A program made the translations under genes and the position numbers. Positions 12,101 to 21,852 of a DNA stretch of 64,000 bases are shown one piece after another. Within the stretch, counting starts at the first letter, position 1; each line of letters begins with the position of its first letter. Below the pieces are notes generated by a model. It was not told the DNA's origin and did no database searches. It saw nothing but the letters and a program-made list of their open reading frames with translations. The DNA is from Glycine soja (Eukaryota > Streptophyta > Magnoliopsida > Fabales > Fabaceae): the NCBI RefSeq assembly GCF_004193775.1, contig NC_041011.1, positions 42,787,167 through 42,851,166 on the forward strand, given 5' to 3'.

Positions 12101-14126
12101 TTAAATTTGAACATATTAGATGCGCATCTCCTTTGTATTTAATGTCTACACGAACACCCATTATTTTGGAATTTCAGCTACACTAGTATCATTTTTTAAA
12201 TAATGGTGTTAATTTGGTTTACCCAAAATAGTCATGTATTAGTAATATGATCCTTTAAGAGAATTTTTATGATAAAAAAATTCATGCCTTCTCCACATCA
12301 ACAGTTTAAATCATACATTTTAGAAGTTATTCATGCTTTTTTTGGTTTTTGTTTGATTCTTGTTGTCCAAATCAATTTCTTCATATTCTTGTTTGATTTC
12401 TGCATGTGCTCATGAGTTATTGGTCATGGGTCGTGGGTTTAATTTACTTTTGTATTCAAGGTTTTACAGTTTGACACAACATGGTTGGTGCATTTTTTGG
12501 GTTAAAGGTTTCTATTGTGGGTTGTTGGGTGTTGTTGTTCATTGTTTCCCAAATTCATAATGTTATATCATTTTGGTGTTTCAAAACATGTGTGAGAGTC
12601 GCAAAATGAGGAATTTCAGAATTATGAAGGATAACTATGATCTTTCACAAACATACTAACAATATTAATTAACGGATTCAGTCAGAGAATGCACAAAAAA
12701 ATGTGTAATATATTCAAATTTGAAAGAGTATTTGTATAATTTGCTCTAATTTTTTTTAGATATGATAAATATAAAATGATATAAATAAACATATTTATAT
12801 GGTATTTTTATATAAATTTTAATTAATAAATGATAAAACAAAATTTTGAATGTTAATAAATGAAAAAAAACTAAAAATATTTTTCAAACATACTCTACCA
12901 TCTAAAGAAAAAATAATGTGTACATTAATAGTATAAAAGAATGTTATGCTATTATTTAATTTTAAATTATTATGTATAACAAATTATTAACTTTAAAAGT
13001 CACACCTTTTTAATTCATCGATTGTATAAAGTATAAACTTTTAGCACAATAGCTCATGGAAACTATACTCTAATCTAAACTAAAAAAAAAAACTCCAATA
13101 TAAACTATAATACGTTCACGATAATTTATAGTAGCGCAACACTAAAAGGCTACGAATGAAAACTTTCAACTTGCTTAGTTAGATAACCGGAAAATTTACA
13201 ACACTTTTTATTTTGGCACTAGCATTACTTTGGGGTCTAGTAAAAAAAAGCATTATTTTGGGGATTTGTATAAGGATTTGACACCTCATATGAAAAAATA
13301 TACAAATTCAAGGCCCCACTATATCAAGAATTAATTTATAGGACTGCTTCAATTGTAATGTCTATATGGATAATGACACTCAGCTACAGCAATTTGTTTC
13401 CTCCACCCTTTCCTCTTCACTTATCTTTTTCTAGGCCAATACAAGGCTAGTCTTTTCCAATCAACAGTTTCATGTATGATGATCAGCAACGCCACTAAGA
13501 AATATTAGGTAAGATTTATTATATATAATGTGTTTTATTCCATAAGGTAACAAGCATGGAAGGTTGGGAAATAACAAAATGTGTGTTTTGAAAATTGAAA
13601 TTGATGCAAGCCCAAAAATAATGTAAAAAGGTGAAGCATTTCAATCCATTTTTTTTTACTGATATTTAATTATAGCAAAATAATTTGTCTGTTATAATAA
13701 GGACAATTATTTATGCTTTATCCCCGGAAGATTTATCTTTTAAAGTTGGACCTAAGGTAGTTTTACAACAATTCCTCACAATATAATGAACTGATGTGAA
13801 TGATTGCTTTTCATGTTTAAAAAAAAAATGAACCAATGTGATTTAATTTTCAATTATTTAGCCTAACGAAAGAGAATAATTTCTAAAATGCGGAAGCGTT
13901 TAGTACAGAAAACGTTTTTTCACATCAGAGAATCATTGAATTCTCGTAATCATGCCTCTTTGATAATCATGTTTTTTTGGAACGAATAAAATTTAATAAA
14001 AAATAATATGATATTTTTCTATAATAAAAAAAATTAAATTCAATCATATTCTCACATCTTTTATGAGAGAGTTTTTATGAAAAACTTGTTAAAAACATCT
14101 CTAGAAAATATTGTTGCCCATAAATC
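9171..14126. other. Intergenic DNA, no gene seen
   Basis: AT-rich sequence with a short (AT)n tract and no supported gene. The reading frames at 10066-10260 and 12360-12560 have no domain or splice context. Confidence 0.6.
11868..11890. repeat. Short (AT)n microsatellite
   Basis: Roughly eleven AT units. Confidence 0.85.
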
Positions 14127-14129
14127 TTA

Positions 14130-14517
14130 GGGTGTGTTTGATTTGCATTTTCATTTTCAGTTTTCATCTTTTGAAATTTGTTTTTATTTTCAAAAGATTA
14201 AAATTCTGAAAATATGTTTGGTTCGATTTCTTATTTTCTGCTTTCAAAAAATAAAAATACTGAAAATGCGTTTTCTAAAGGAAATATATTTTTAGATTTG
14301 TTTGAAATTACATTATTTGTCACCGCGTTTTCATTTTACCCAAAATAAGGTTCCTGGTTTCAATTGAAAACGATATTGTATTGTTTCCAGTTTTTGGTTC
14401 GTTTGAGAAAATATTTTCACTAAAAATATTTTCAAAAATCCAACCAAACACATTTTCATCACCATTTTCTATTTCGAGTGAAAATAAAAACAAAAAACAG
14501 TCAAACCAAACACTTCC
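14130..14517. mobile_element. Tourist-like (PIF/Harbinger-type) MITE
   Basis: Seen: the left end is GGGTGTGTTTGATTTG and the right end, on the opposite strand, is GGAAGTGTTTGGTTTG. Both are flanked by TTA (14127-14129 and 14518-14520). TTA/TAA target duplications and GGG..GTTTGG termini are the hallmark of PIF/Harbinger-derived Tourist MITEs. The interior is rich in TTTTCATTTTC-type words in opposite orientations towards the two ends. The 388-bp length fits a MITE. Confidence 0.65.
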
Positions 14518-14756
14518 TTATTTTTTTATATAAAAAAATGATAACAAACATGAGAAACTAAGGGTCCATTTGGGGTGTTTGCAAGTTTTTGGTTTTTGAG
14601 TTTCAAAATGTAATTTTCAAAACAAAACGTGTTTGATGAAAATAGAGAAAATAATTTTTATAACATTTTTATACTCATTTTCAAAATAAAAAAAAATATT
14701 TTGTGAATTTGATTTTTAGTTTAAAAACACATACATTTCCCCCAATTTGACAATAA

Positions 14757-15037
14757 CACTTTTTTTGCCACCACCGCTACCATCATCACAATCATTGGCA
14801 CTATTATCATCACCATTGTCACCACCACTTATACCACCTCCGTCATTGCCGCAATTACATCATTGTCACCATCGTTATCATAGCTATAACTGGTTGTCAC
14901 CATCATCACCATCACCACCACTATTATTTGTCATCACCATCAACCTCATTGTCACCACTGAAACCATTAATATTGTTACCACCACCACTAATACTGCTTC
15001 CGTCACCACTACCATCACCGTCGCCAATGTAATATCT
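14757..15037. repeat. CAC/ATC-rich low-complexity tract
   Basis: A long run of imperfect CAC, ATC and ACC trinucleotides inside the larger PIF/Harbinger-like element. The 99-codon reading frame covering it is a by-product of this composition. Confidence 0.8.
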
Positions 15038-16045
15038 AAAAAATAATCCAATAATTATTTAGATAAAGATTATCTAAATATATCTTGTAGTAAGGGAAAA
15101 GATGGATTAAATTGTTTTAATATATTAGATTGTTATATTTTTTTAAAAAAAGATGTTAATGTAATAATATATTAGATTGATTAAAGATAATAATAAGTAA
15201 AGATAATAAAAATATGAGATAAAGGAAAGTTGATTAAACAAATCTTAAAAGATATAATTTCAAATTACATACAATGATTATATAAAAATAAATAGTTCTT
15301 TTTCTTAGAATCACAAACATAAACAACAACTTGTCTTGGTACTAGTGATAAGGAAGACAATGAGACATTATTGTATGAAGTATGAGCTCGTATATCCTTT
15401 AAAGAATATGAGATCCACACTAGTTTCAAGAACCAAAAAGAATGAGTTTAGTGATTCTGGAAATCACTAAGTTGTATCTATTGTATTTATTTGAATGTAT
15501 TGTTATCGTCTATTTAAATATTTTATTTATTTAGAACATCATGAATTATGATTATTTTAATGTGATTTTTTTTATTGGAGTTTATATATACCTATATAAT
15601 CTTATTTTAAATTCATAGAAGATATCATGATTGATTTTTTTGGATTACCGCGCCGACTGAAAAGAATATTATTTACCAACACTCTAGGTTTGTTTTATTT
15701 ACTAAAATTATCATCTCATTAGAAGTGTTGTTTTCAAGGTACCAGAAAGAAGCCGCTAGAATTGAGGAAGCTTGAAGACTTAGTTACCTTTAAATACATT
15801 TTTAACTTTGTTAGTATTCAGAATAATATGTCAAATGTGACTGATTTGACTGATTACGTTATACTTTTAATGTTAGTTATTTTTAGATGTTCATATTTGA
15901 GAATAATATTTTTTTTTACTTATGTAAAGACTTATTTATTTGACTTTATTTATTATACATAAGATATTTTCAAACTAATATAATTTTGAGATTTTATATT
16001 CTTTTTAGTATGAGTTGTTATTTTAATGAAAGACGTTACAACCAA

Positions 16046-16229
16046 CTTCACCACCAATATCGTTGCTATCACCACATTGTCACTGCCACCATCATTTGTA
16101 TCACTACTACCATTGACGTCACCTCCACCATCATCGTTGCCGCCACTACCATTATGACCAACATTGATATCTTTATTGTTGTTGTTGCTAATATCACCAT
16201 CATCATTATCATTGCCGTCACCATCACAT
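16046..16229. repeat. Second CAC/ATC-rich low-complexity tract
   Basis: Same composition and same strand as the tract at 14757-15037, near the other end of the same element. Reading frames on both strands here are by-products of the composition. Confidence 0.8.
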
Positions 16230-16592
16230 AAAAACACTCTTAAACTTATTTTAATACAATATCAAAATTTTAAAATGAGTTTATTTGAATCTAATATTTT
16301 AAAGACCGGTTTAGAAGTTTGTTTAAAACTAAAATTAAAAATTGATTATTATTTTTAAAATTTTTGAAATTAAAAATTAATAAACACCACAAACAAGTCC
16401 TAAGATCCCCCATCCAAAATTTTCTAGAAAACTCAAAATTTCTCCCCTAAATACCTCCATATTGTAATGAACCAATGTTAGAATTGTGATAGGGAGATGT
16501 ACTCTCGTTTAATATCCAATTTTACTTGGAACATGACTTTTTTTTTTGTATTGAAGATACATGTAAAGAAAAAAAAAGTATGTTTTAATTAA

Positions 16593-17072
16593 AATTTGAC
16601 AAAATTATATTTTTGGTCCGCCAGTTTATTTCCAGTTTCGAATTTGGTCCTCCAGTAATTTAATTCATGAATTGGGTCCTCCTATTTTATAAAACCGTGC
16701 AATGTTGTCCCCCATGTCACAATTGGACGTTGACCATTAGCAAGTGATGTTGACTGCCACGTATCATGTTCTTATTGGATGATGACTGTCATGTATTATG
16801 TTCTGATTGGTTAACGAAAACAACAATGCATTTCATCTTTCATGGAGTTGACATCCAATCAGAACATGACACGTAACAATTATTATCCAATAAGAACGTG
16901 ACACGTGACAGTCAACCCACTTGTTAACGGTCAACGTCCAATTATGGCTTGAATGACTAACATTGTACGATTTTATAAAATAGGAAGACCCAATTCATGA
17001 ATTAAATTACTGGGGGACCAAATTCGAAACTGGAGATAAACTGGCGGATCAAAAATATAATTTTGCCAAATT
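16593..17072. mobile_element. 480-bp foldback (long inverted repeat) element
   Basis: Seen: almost the whole unit is an inverted repeat, with arms of roughly 220 bp around a short loop near 16812-16850. The left arm begins AATTTGACAAAATTATATTT and the right arm ends with its near-complement. The arms share recognisable blocks such as TTGGTCCKCCAG, CATGAATTGGGTC, TTGGACGTTGACC and CACGT-containing words. TTAA lies directly outside both ends (16589-16592 and 17073-17076). This fits a MITE/foldback transposon. TTAA duplications would suggest a piggyBac-type mobiliser, but TTAA is also common by chance in such AT-rich DNA. Confidence 0.7.
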
Positions 17073-17076
17073 TTAA

Positions 17077-19700
17077 ATAATGTTTTTGTGTGGTAGCTTA
17101 CAACAAAAAAAGAGAAACAAATTTTAAAAAAAATCAACCTTCAAATATGAGCAACTTTTAGTAAGATATTTTTCTTGTCTATAAACTTCGGTAAATGCTA
17201 ATTACTGTTCTAAAGATACTAAGTAAGTGGCCAGAAGTGAAGAATTTTTATTAAAAAAATATTATTAGTACACTTTATCATAATTTCTAATGAAATATTT
17301 ATTTTTCATTCTTTTAAGCCTTGCCAAACATGACCGAGATACACTTACACAGTTCCATTGTTCATATTTTTTAGATTGCTCATACGAAACAAACTTATAA
17401 ATCATGCCTACTTCTCCTTCTTAATTAGCTGGCTTCTTCCTTCTCTTTAACCCTTAAATTTGATTTGTTATTTTGGCAAGGTTAATGAAAAGTAAGGTGT
17501 ACATGATGCTTAAGGATAGGCTTCTAGGGAATAAGAATCAAGTACCAAACAACAAAACTCATGTTGATCTTATAAATTATGAAGGTAGGACCTCCTTAAT
17601 GAAATTCTTTAAACTTCTCACCTAACAAAAGGGAGCGACTTTTCCTCAAGTCACACAAAAGCAAACCCCTAGTATAATTAAAGCACTTGCATCTATAAAG
17701 CAAATAACAATCCCGTGTTCTCTAAAGATTTAGAGTGGCAATGATGGCCTTTTTTTCAAAAGAAATTTCAATACATCATCAAAAGAAGTTCACTAAAGCA
17801 GCATCAATAGTCTAGCTAAAATTAAAGTTCTAAGATGGAAATTAAACCCCCATAGTGTTTAATGACAAATACAGTAATCCATTGAACATGATTGTGTTTC
17901 CCTAATTGCAAACCTTTGCCTTTTTGGCATCTTAATCATACAAGAGCAGAAAAGATACTTTATTTTAATAATAAACAATCCAAATGAAAACACTTAACAA
18001 GTTTGATGTTTTGAGATTAAAAAAAAAAGACTTCGGGTGAAAACTCTATTGAGGTTGCTACTTTTTTTTGTTTTAAAAAATAGTGTCATTTCTCGGCCTA
18101 ATAGTTCTTTATTTATTTCAACATTCATAGTAAAACGTCCATCAATTTTATGAATGTCATGAAAATATCTATGTTGAAAGAAAAAGAACATTTAGTTTTA
18201 CAGATTCAGCGATATGTTAAACTTCGTGGGCCGGGATCACTTATTTTCTTCTAATTTGGAGAAAATATATTCCTTATAATTACACAAGTATATTTTATTT
18301 AAATAAAATTTGAAAAGTACAAATCAACAGAAAAATGTTTAAAACTATAAAATAATTATTTGAAGAAAGAAGGAGCAAAATTTGTAAAATTCTGAAAAAA
18401 TGAATTAGGAGTAAATTACATTCTACTACCTCTAATATTTACTTTTATATGACATCAAACTTTGACATGACCAAAATAAATATATCTATGAGTATTTACC
18501 TGAATTCATCCTAACTTTGATAATTAATATCCGTCTTGATCAAATACGAATATAGATATAGATATTATCCAACTCTTTAAAACATGGATGAAGATGAGTA
18601 TGCAACTATTCGCTTAGCTGAACTGATTGCATAGATTTCTGTTAAGAAGAAATAATAAATAAACCCTTACATAAGGTGCTTGATGATCAATGATAGATAA
18701 TCTGATAACTAATGCAGCTTCGGAATGTTGCCTGGTATGCTTTGTCTTTGGATTACATGAACACATCTTTCTGTGCAGTGTACGCTATGGCAACTGCTTC
18801 CAACTTACGGATGTGATTCCCAGCTACTCTAAAGTTTTCCCATTCATATCGGTTATCCGCTTTTGGGAAGAGCAAACCAAATTCTTTCGATAAATTATTG
18901 TAGGATTTAAGGATCTGTATTGTGTTTTGTTTATATTGTAGTTATTGCCAATCATGGAACTTAGGTTCTTTACCATATTCAAAATAATTTCATTTTGTAT
19001 GCATAACTTATAAAGAAATTTTGTTTTAAAACAAACTTATAAAGAAATTATCATGAAAATTAAAGCATTAAAAAACTTATTTTATCATACATAACATGCC
19101 ATGATTGGATGATATGCGATTGATATATCACTTATTTTCTCGTATAATTTTTTTATTAGTTATTTTCTTTATAAGAGTCTTAAACCATGGTATAATTTTC
19201 AAAAAAGAAAAAATGGTGAGTAGTGAAACAAGTTTGTATTAATTTAGTTAATTAATAATTGAGTAAATTAATTTTAATCGTTTAACTTGGTCAGTATTAT
19301 ACTAGTTTAGTTAATTTTTATCCAAAATTAAAATTTACTTGTATGATTGAATCCTATTAAGCTAAGTAGCAAAAATAAAGAATCATATTATGTTAAATTT
19401 ATTTTTTTGTGTGTAAATTACATGTATTTTTTTAAAGATAATATTGTATGCTAATCTTTACCCCTTTTGAAAAAGATTAGACTGAAAATAGCTATAGAAA
19501 TTAAAAAAAAAGCATAAAAATGAACAGAAATGTTTTTCTATTTTTGATCTATAAATTTAAGAAAATTTCCAAAGCACAAAATAAATACTCAGTCACATGT
19601 TTTTTGTTTTTTAAAAATTAGAATGCAAGAAAACCTTTGTCTTTCCACATGTTTCCAATTTCCAAACGCCTTGATCCACCATAATACCATGGTCTTCGTA
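17077..19700. other. Intergenic DNA, no gene seen
   Basis: AT-rich sequence without a supported gene. The reading frames at 17994-18191 and 18690-18893 have no recognisable domain. Confidence 0.6.
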
Positions 19701-20028
19701 CACTCCTCACGAAAAAATCCCCATATCTGGTTTCACATCACAGGTTTCAAATTTCCTCCACCTTTTCAATTTAAAATTTCAAAAACAACAATAAAAATGG
19801 CACGTAATAGCGTAATGCATAATCGCCACGATCGCTCTGCACTGTGGGTGGTTTTCAATAACCCCAGAACACGAGGGGCATCTACCCGATATTCGACGTA
19901 GTGGCAAGGGCACTATCGTAAATTCCCCCCTTACAAAAACCCAATGCGTACAGCGCACGATAATCTTCTCCGACACGCGTCGCCAACCCAAGTGCTCCGT
20001 GACTGCCTTGGGTGCCCAAATCACCCAC

Positions 20029-20049
20029 GCCACGTAGGATCCCACGTGG
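20029..20049 (+). promoter_or_regulatory. Paired ACGT-core elements (ABRE/G-box type)
   Basis: GCCACGTAG (20029-20036) and the palindromic CCACGTGG (20042-20049) place two ACGT cores 12 bp apart, about 40-50 bp upstream of the TATA box of the DUF506 gene. G-box/ABRE-type ACGT motifs are bound by plant bZIP and bHLH factors, and two close copies are the usual arrangement for abscisic-acid or stress response. The response itself is inferred. Confidence 0.55.
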
Positions 20050-20084
20050 CAGAAACAGCCATGTCAGCAACTCTGCCTCTTCGC

Positions 20085-20092
20085 TATAAATA
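20085..20092 (+). promoter_or_regulatory. TATA box of the DUF506 gene
   Basis: TATAAATA in a locally GC-richer promoter. It predicts a transcription start near 20115-20125 and therefore a leader of roughly 375 nt before the main start codon. Confidence 0.6.
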
Positions 20093-20218
20093 CCAATCCC
20101 ACCCACTCCTTACACCTAATCCAAAACGCTAAACAGCGAAAATTAAACAACAACAAAAAAAAAGCTCTTCCATCCGAAACCGTAACTCACTGCCGGCGAC
20201 GAGGATCTCGCCGGGGAA

Positions 20219-20359
20219 ATGAACATTCCGGCGAAACTCTTTTCTCTTTCTTTGAGCAATGCACGTCTCTCATACCATCGTCGCCATGTTTTTCACGAAA
20301 GCCTTGACCTCGAAACGTTTTTCACCTCCTCTTTCTCCTCTACTCGCGTAGTAGTCTAG
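20219..20359 (+). CDS. Upstream ORF 1 in the DUF506 leader (46 codons)
   Basis: This holds the first AUG of the predicted mRNA, with G at -3 (a reasonable initiation context), and runs to TAG at 20357-20359, well before the main start codon at 20496. The predicted peptide begins MNIPAKLFSLSLSNARL and ends with a run of three valines. It overlaps upstream ORF 2 in another frame. Translation here would be expected to reduce translation of the main ORF. I do not recognise the peptide and cannot tell whether it is conserved. Confidence 0.45.
   Translation: MNIPAKLFSLSLSNARLSYHRRHVFHESLDLETFFTSSFSSTRVVV
20259..20351 (+). CDS. Upstream ORF 2 in the DUF506 leader (30 codons, overlapping)
   Basis: It starts at the second AUG of the leader (G at -3), has a further in-frame AUG at 20286, and ends at TAG 20349-20351. 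It lies entirely inside upstream ORF 1 but in another frame. The peptide ends in a Ser/Pro/Leu-rich stretch (SPPLSPLLA). Many regulatory uORF peptides act through their C-terminus in the ribosome tunnel, but whether this one does is unknown. Confidence 0.45.
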   Translation: MHVSHTIVAMFFTKALTSKRFSPPLSPLLA

Positions 20360-20386
20360 AAGTTATTCGATCCTTCTTCCCTCAAA

Positions 20387-20401
20387 ATGGAACTTACATG
20401 A
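20387..20401 (+). CDS. Minimal upstream ORF 3 (4 codons)
   Basis: ATG GAA CTT ACA TGA. It is overlapped by another minimal ORF, ATG ATA GAG TAG, at 20398-20409. Both lie in the predicted leader of the DUF506 gene and add to the upstream start codons a scanning ribosome must pass. Confidence 0.35.
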   Translation: MELT

Positions 20402-20495
20402 TAGAGTAGTTGTAGTTGAAGTCGTTAGAAAGAGACACAGGTTTTGAGCGGATTTTTTTTCTCTTGCGATTTCCCCCCCTCTTTTTTTGTCAGTC

Positions 20496-21852
20496 ATGCC
20501 TCCGATGAAGATCCAACCAATCGACGTCGATTCACAGAAGCTCGCGGTGATCCGAAACGACGCCGTTAAGCCGGTGCTGAAGTCGCGCCTGAAGAGGCTC
20601 TTCGTGTTCGACCGTCAGTTCTCGAATGTGCTCAAGACTTCTTCGACTTCCTCGTCCGAGAAACCAGCCGCCGGCGAGGCTCCCCAGTCGAACACCAAAG
20701 ACGGAGCGGCGGAGTTTGAACCGAGCTCCGTTTGCTTAGACAAAATGGTGCAGAGTTTCATCGAAGAGAGTAACGAGAAGCCCGCACCGGCCACCGCGAA
20801 ATGCGGTCGCAACCGCTGCAACTGCTTCAACGGCAACAACAATGACAGCTCCGACGAGGAACTCGACATCTTCGGCGACTCAGTTTCCTCTGGCTCCTTC
20901 TGCGACGCCAGTGACGCACTCAAGGTAACTAACTAGCTCAAAAACCTAACTAGCTATAGTTCACGATTTTCTCAGCATCGAAAAAGCTTTAATAATTTCA
21001 ATTCCGTACTTTTTTTTTGTTTTTGCAGAGCTTGATTCCTTGCGCGAGTGTTATGGAGAGAAACCTCTTAGCTGACACATCGAAGATCGTTGACAAGAAC
21101 AGCAAGGTTTATAAGCGGAAAGACGATTTGAGAAAGATCGTCACCGAAAGCCTTTCCTCTCTCGGTTACGATTCCTCCATTTGCACTTCGAAATGGGACA
21201 AAACCCCAACCTGCCCTGCCGGTATTCCTTTTTCTTTTATTTTCCCCAAGTTTTCTGAATAAATATTTTGAGGATTTTTTTTTAATTATTTGTGGTTTTG
21301 ATTAATTCAGGTGAATATGAATACATCGATGTGGTTGTGGAAGGTGAGAGGTTGATAATTGATATCGATTTCCGATCGGAGTTCGAGATAGCTCGATCGA
21401 CGGGAACCTACAAGGCGATCCTTCAGTCTCTGCCGTTCATTTTCGTTGGAAAATCGGATCGACTCTGCCAGATCGTCGCCGCCGTGTCGGAGGCGGCGAA
21501 GCAGAGCTTGAAGAAGAAGGGGATGCACGTTCCGCCGTGGAGGAAGGCGGAGTACATTCTGGCCAAGTGGTTATCCAGCTCCTGCACCAGGGCGAATCCG
21601 CCATCGTCCTCCGCCGTCAATGACTCGACGGAGAACTTGATCGACGGCCGGGAGAGTGAGTGTGGTGAATTGGAACTGATCTTCGGCGAAAAAGCATCGT
21701 CGCCGAAGCCGGAGACTTTTCCCGGCGGTGAGAACAGCTTGCCATCGGTTGTGACGCCGACGTGGCAGCCACCGGCGGTGAGAGTGAGGAGTGTTGAGAG
21801 AGGTGCGAAGGTGGTCACCGGATTAGCCTCTCTTCTCAGGGACAAGCCATAG
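20496..21852 (+). CDS. DUF506 (PDDEXK-like) family protein
   Basis: Three exons: 20496-20924, 21029-21221 and 21311-21852, joined by GT-AG introns of 104 and 89 bp (phases 0 and 1), giving 387 residues. The ATG at 20496 is chosen because the longer frame would need a non-ATG start. The N-terminus has a basic patch (KSRLKRLFVFDRQF) and an acidic, Ser-rich stretch. The conserved core runs from about residue 150 to 295: LLADTSKIVDKN, then EYEYIDVVVEGERLIIDIDF, the block FRSEFEIARST (about 228-238), and KKKGMHVPPWRKAEYILAKW (about 276-294). These are the classic DUF506 blocks. The family belongs to the PDDEXK nuclease-like fold but nuclease activity is not established. Some Arabidopsis members restrain root-hair growth and bind calmodulin, and the basic/hydrophobic KKKG...AKW region here would suit that (inference). 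The C-terminal tail is low complexity. Family assignment is firm; the exact role is unknown. Confidence 0.9.

Larger units (their letters stand above)
14562..16400. mobile_element. Larger non-autonomous PIF/Harbinger-like element
   Basis: Seen: the left end is GGGTCCATTTGGGGTGTTT and the right end, on the opposite strand, is GGACTTGTTTGTGGTGTTT. Both are flanked by TAA (14559-14561 and 16401-16403), again a TWA duplication. At 1.84 kb it is longer than a MITE but has no transposase. It carries two tracts rich in CAC/ATC trinucleotides, which produce meaningless low-complexity reading frames. It begins 44 bp after the end of the preceding Tourist-like MITE. Confidence 0.55.

Noticed and set aside
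14747..15046. Pro/Ser/Thr-rich small protein
   Set aside because: Direct product of the CAC/ATC trinucleotide tract inside a transposon.
19623..20132. Several frames on both strands upstream of the DUF506 gene
   Set aside because: They lie in the promoter, across the TATA box and ACGT elements, and have no domain.
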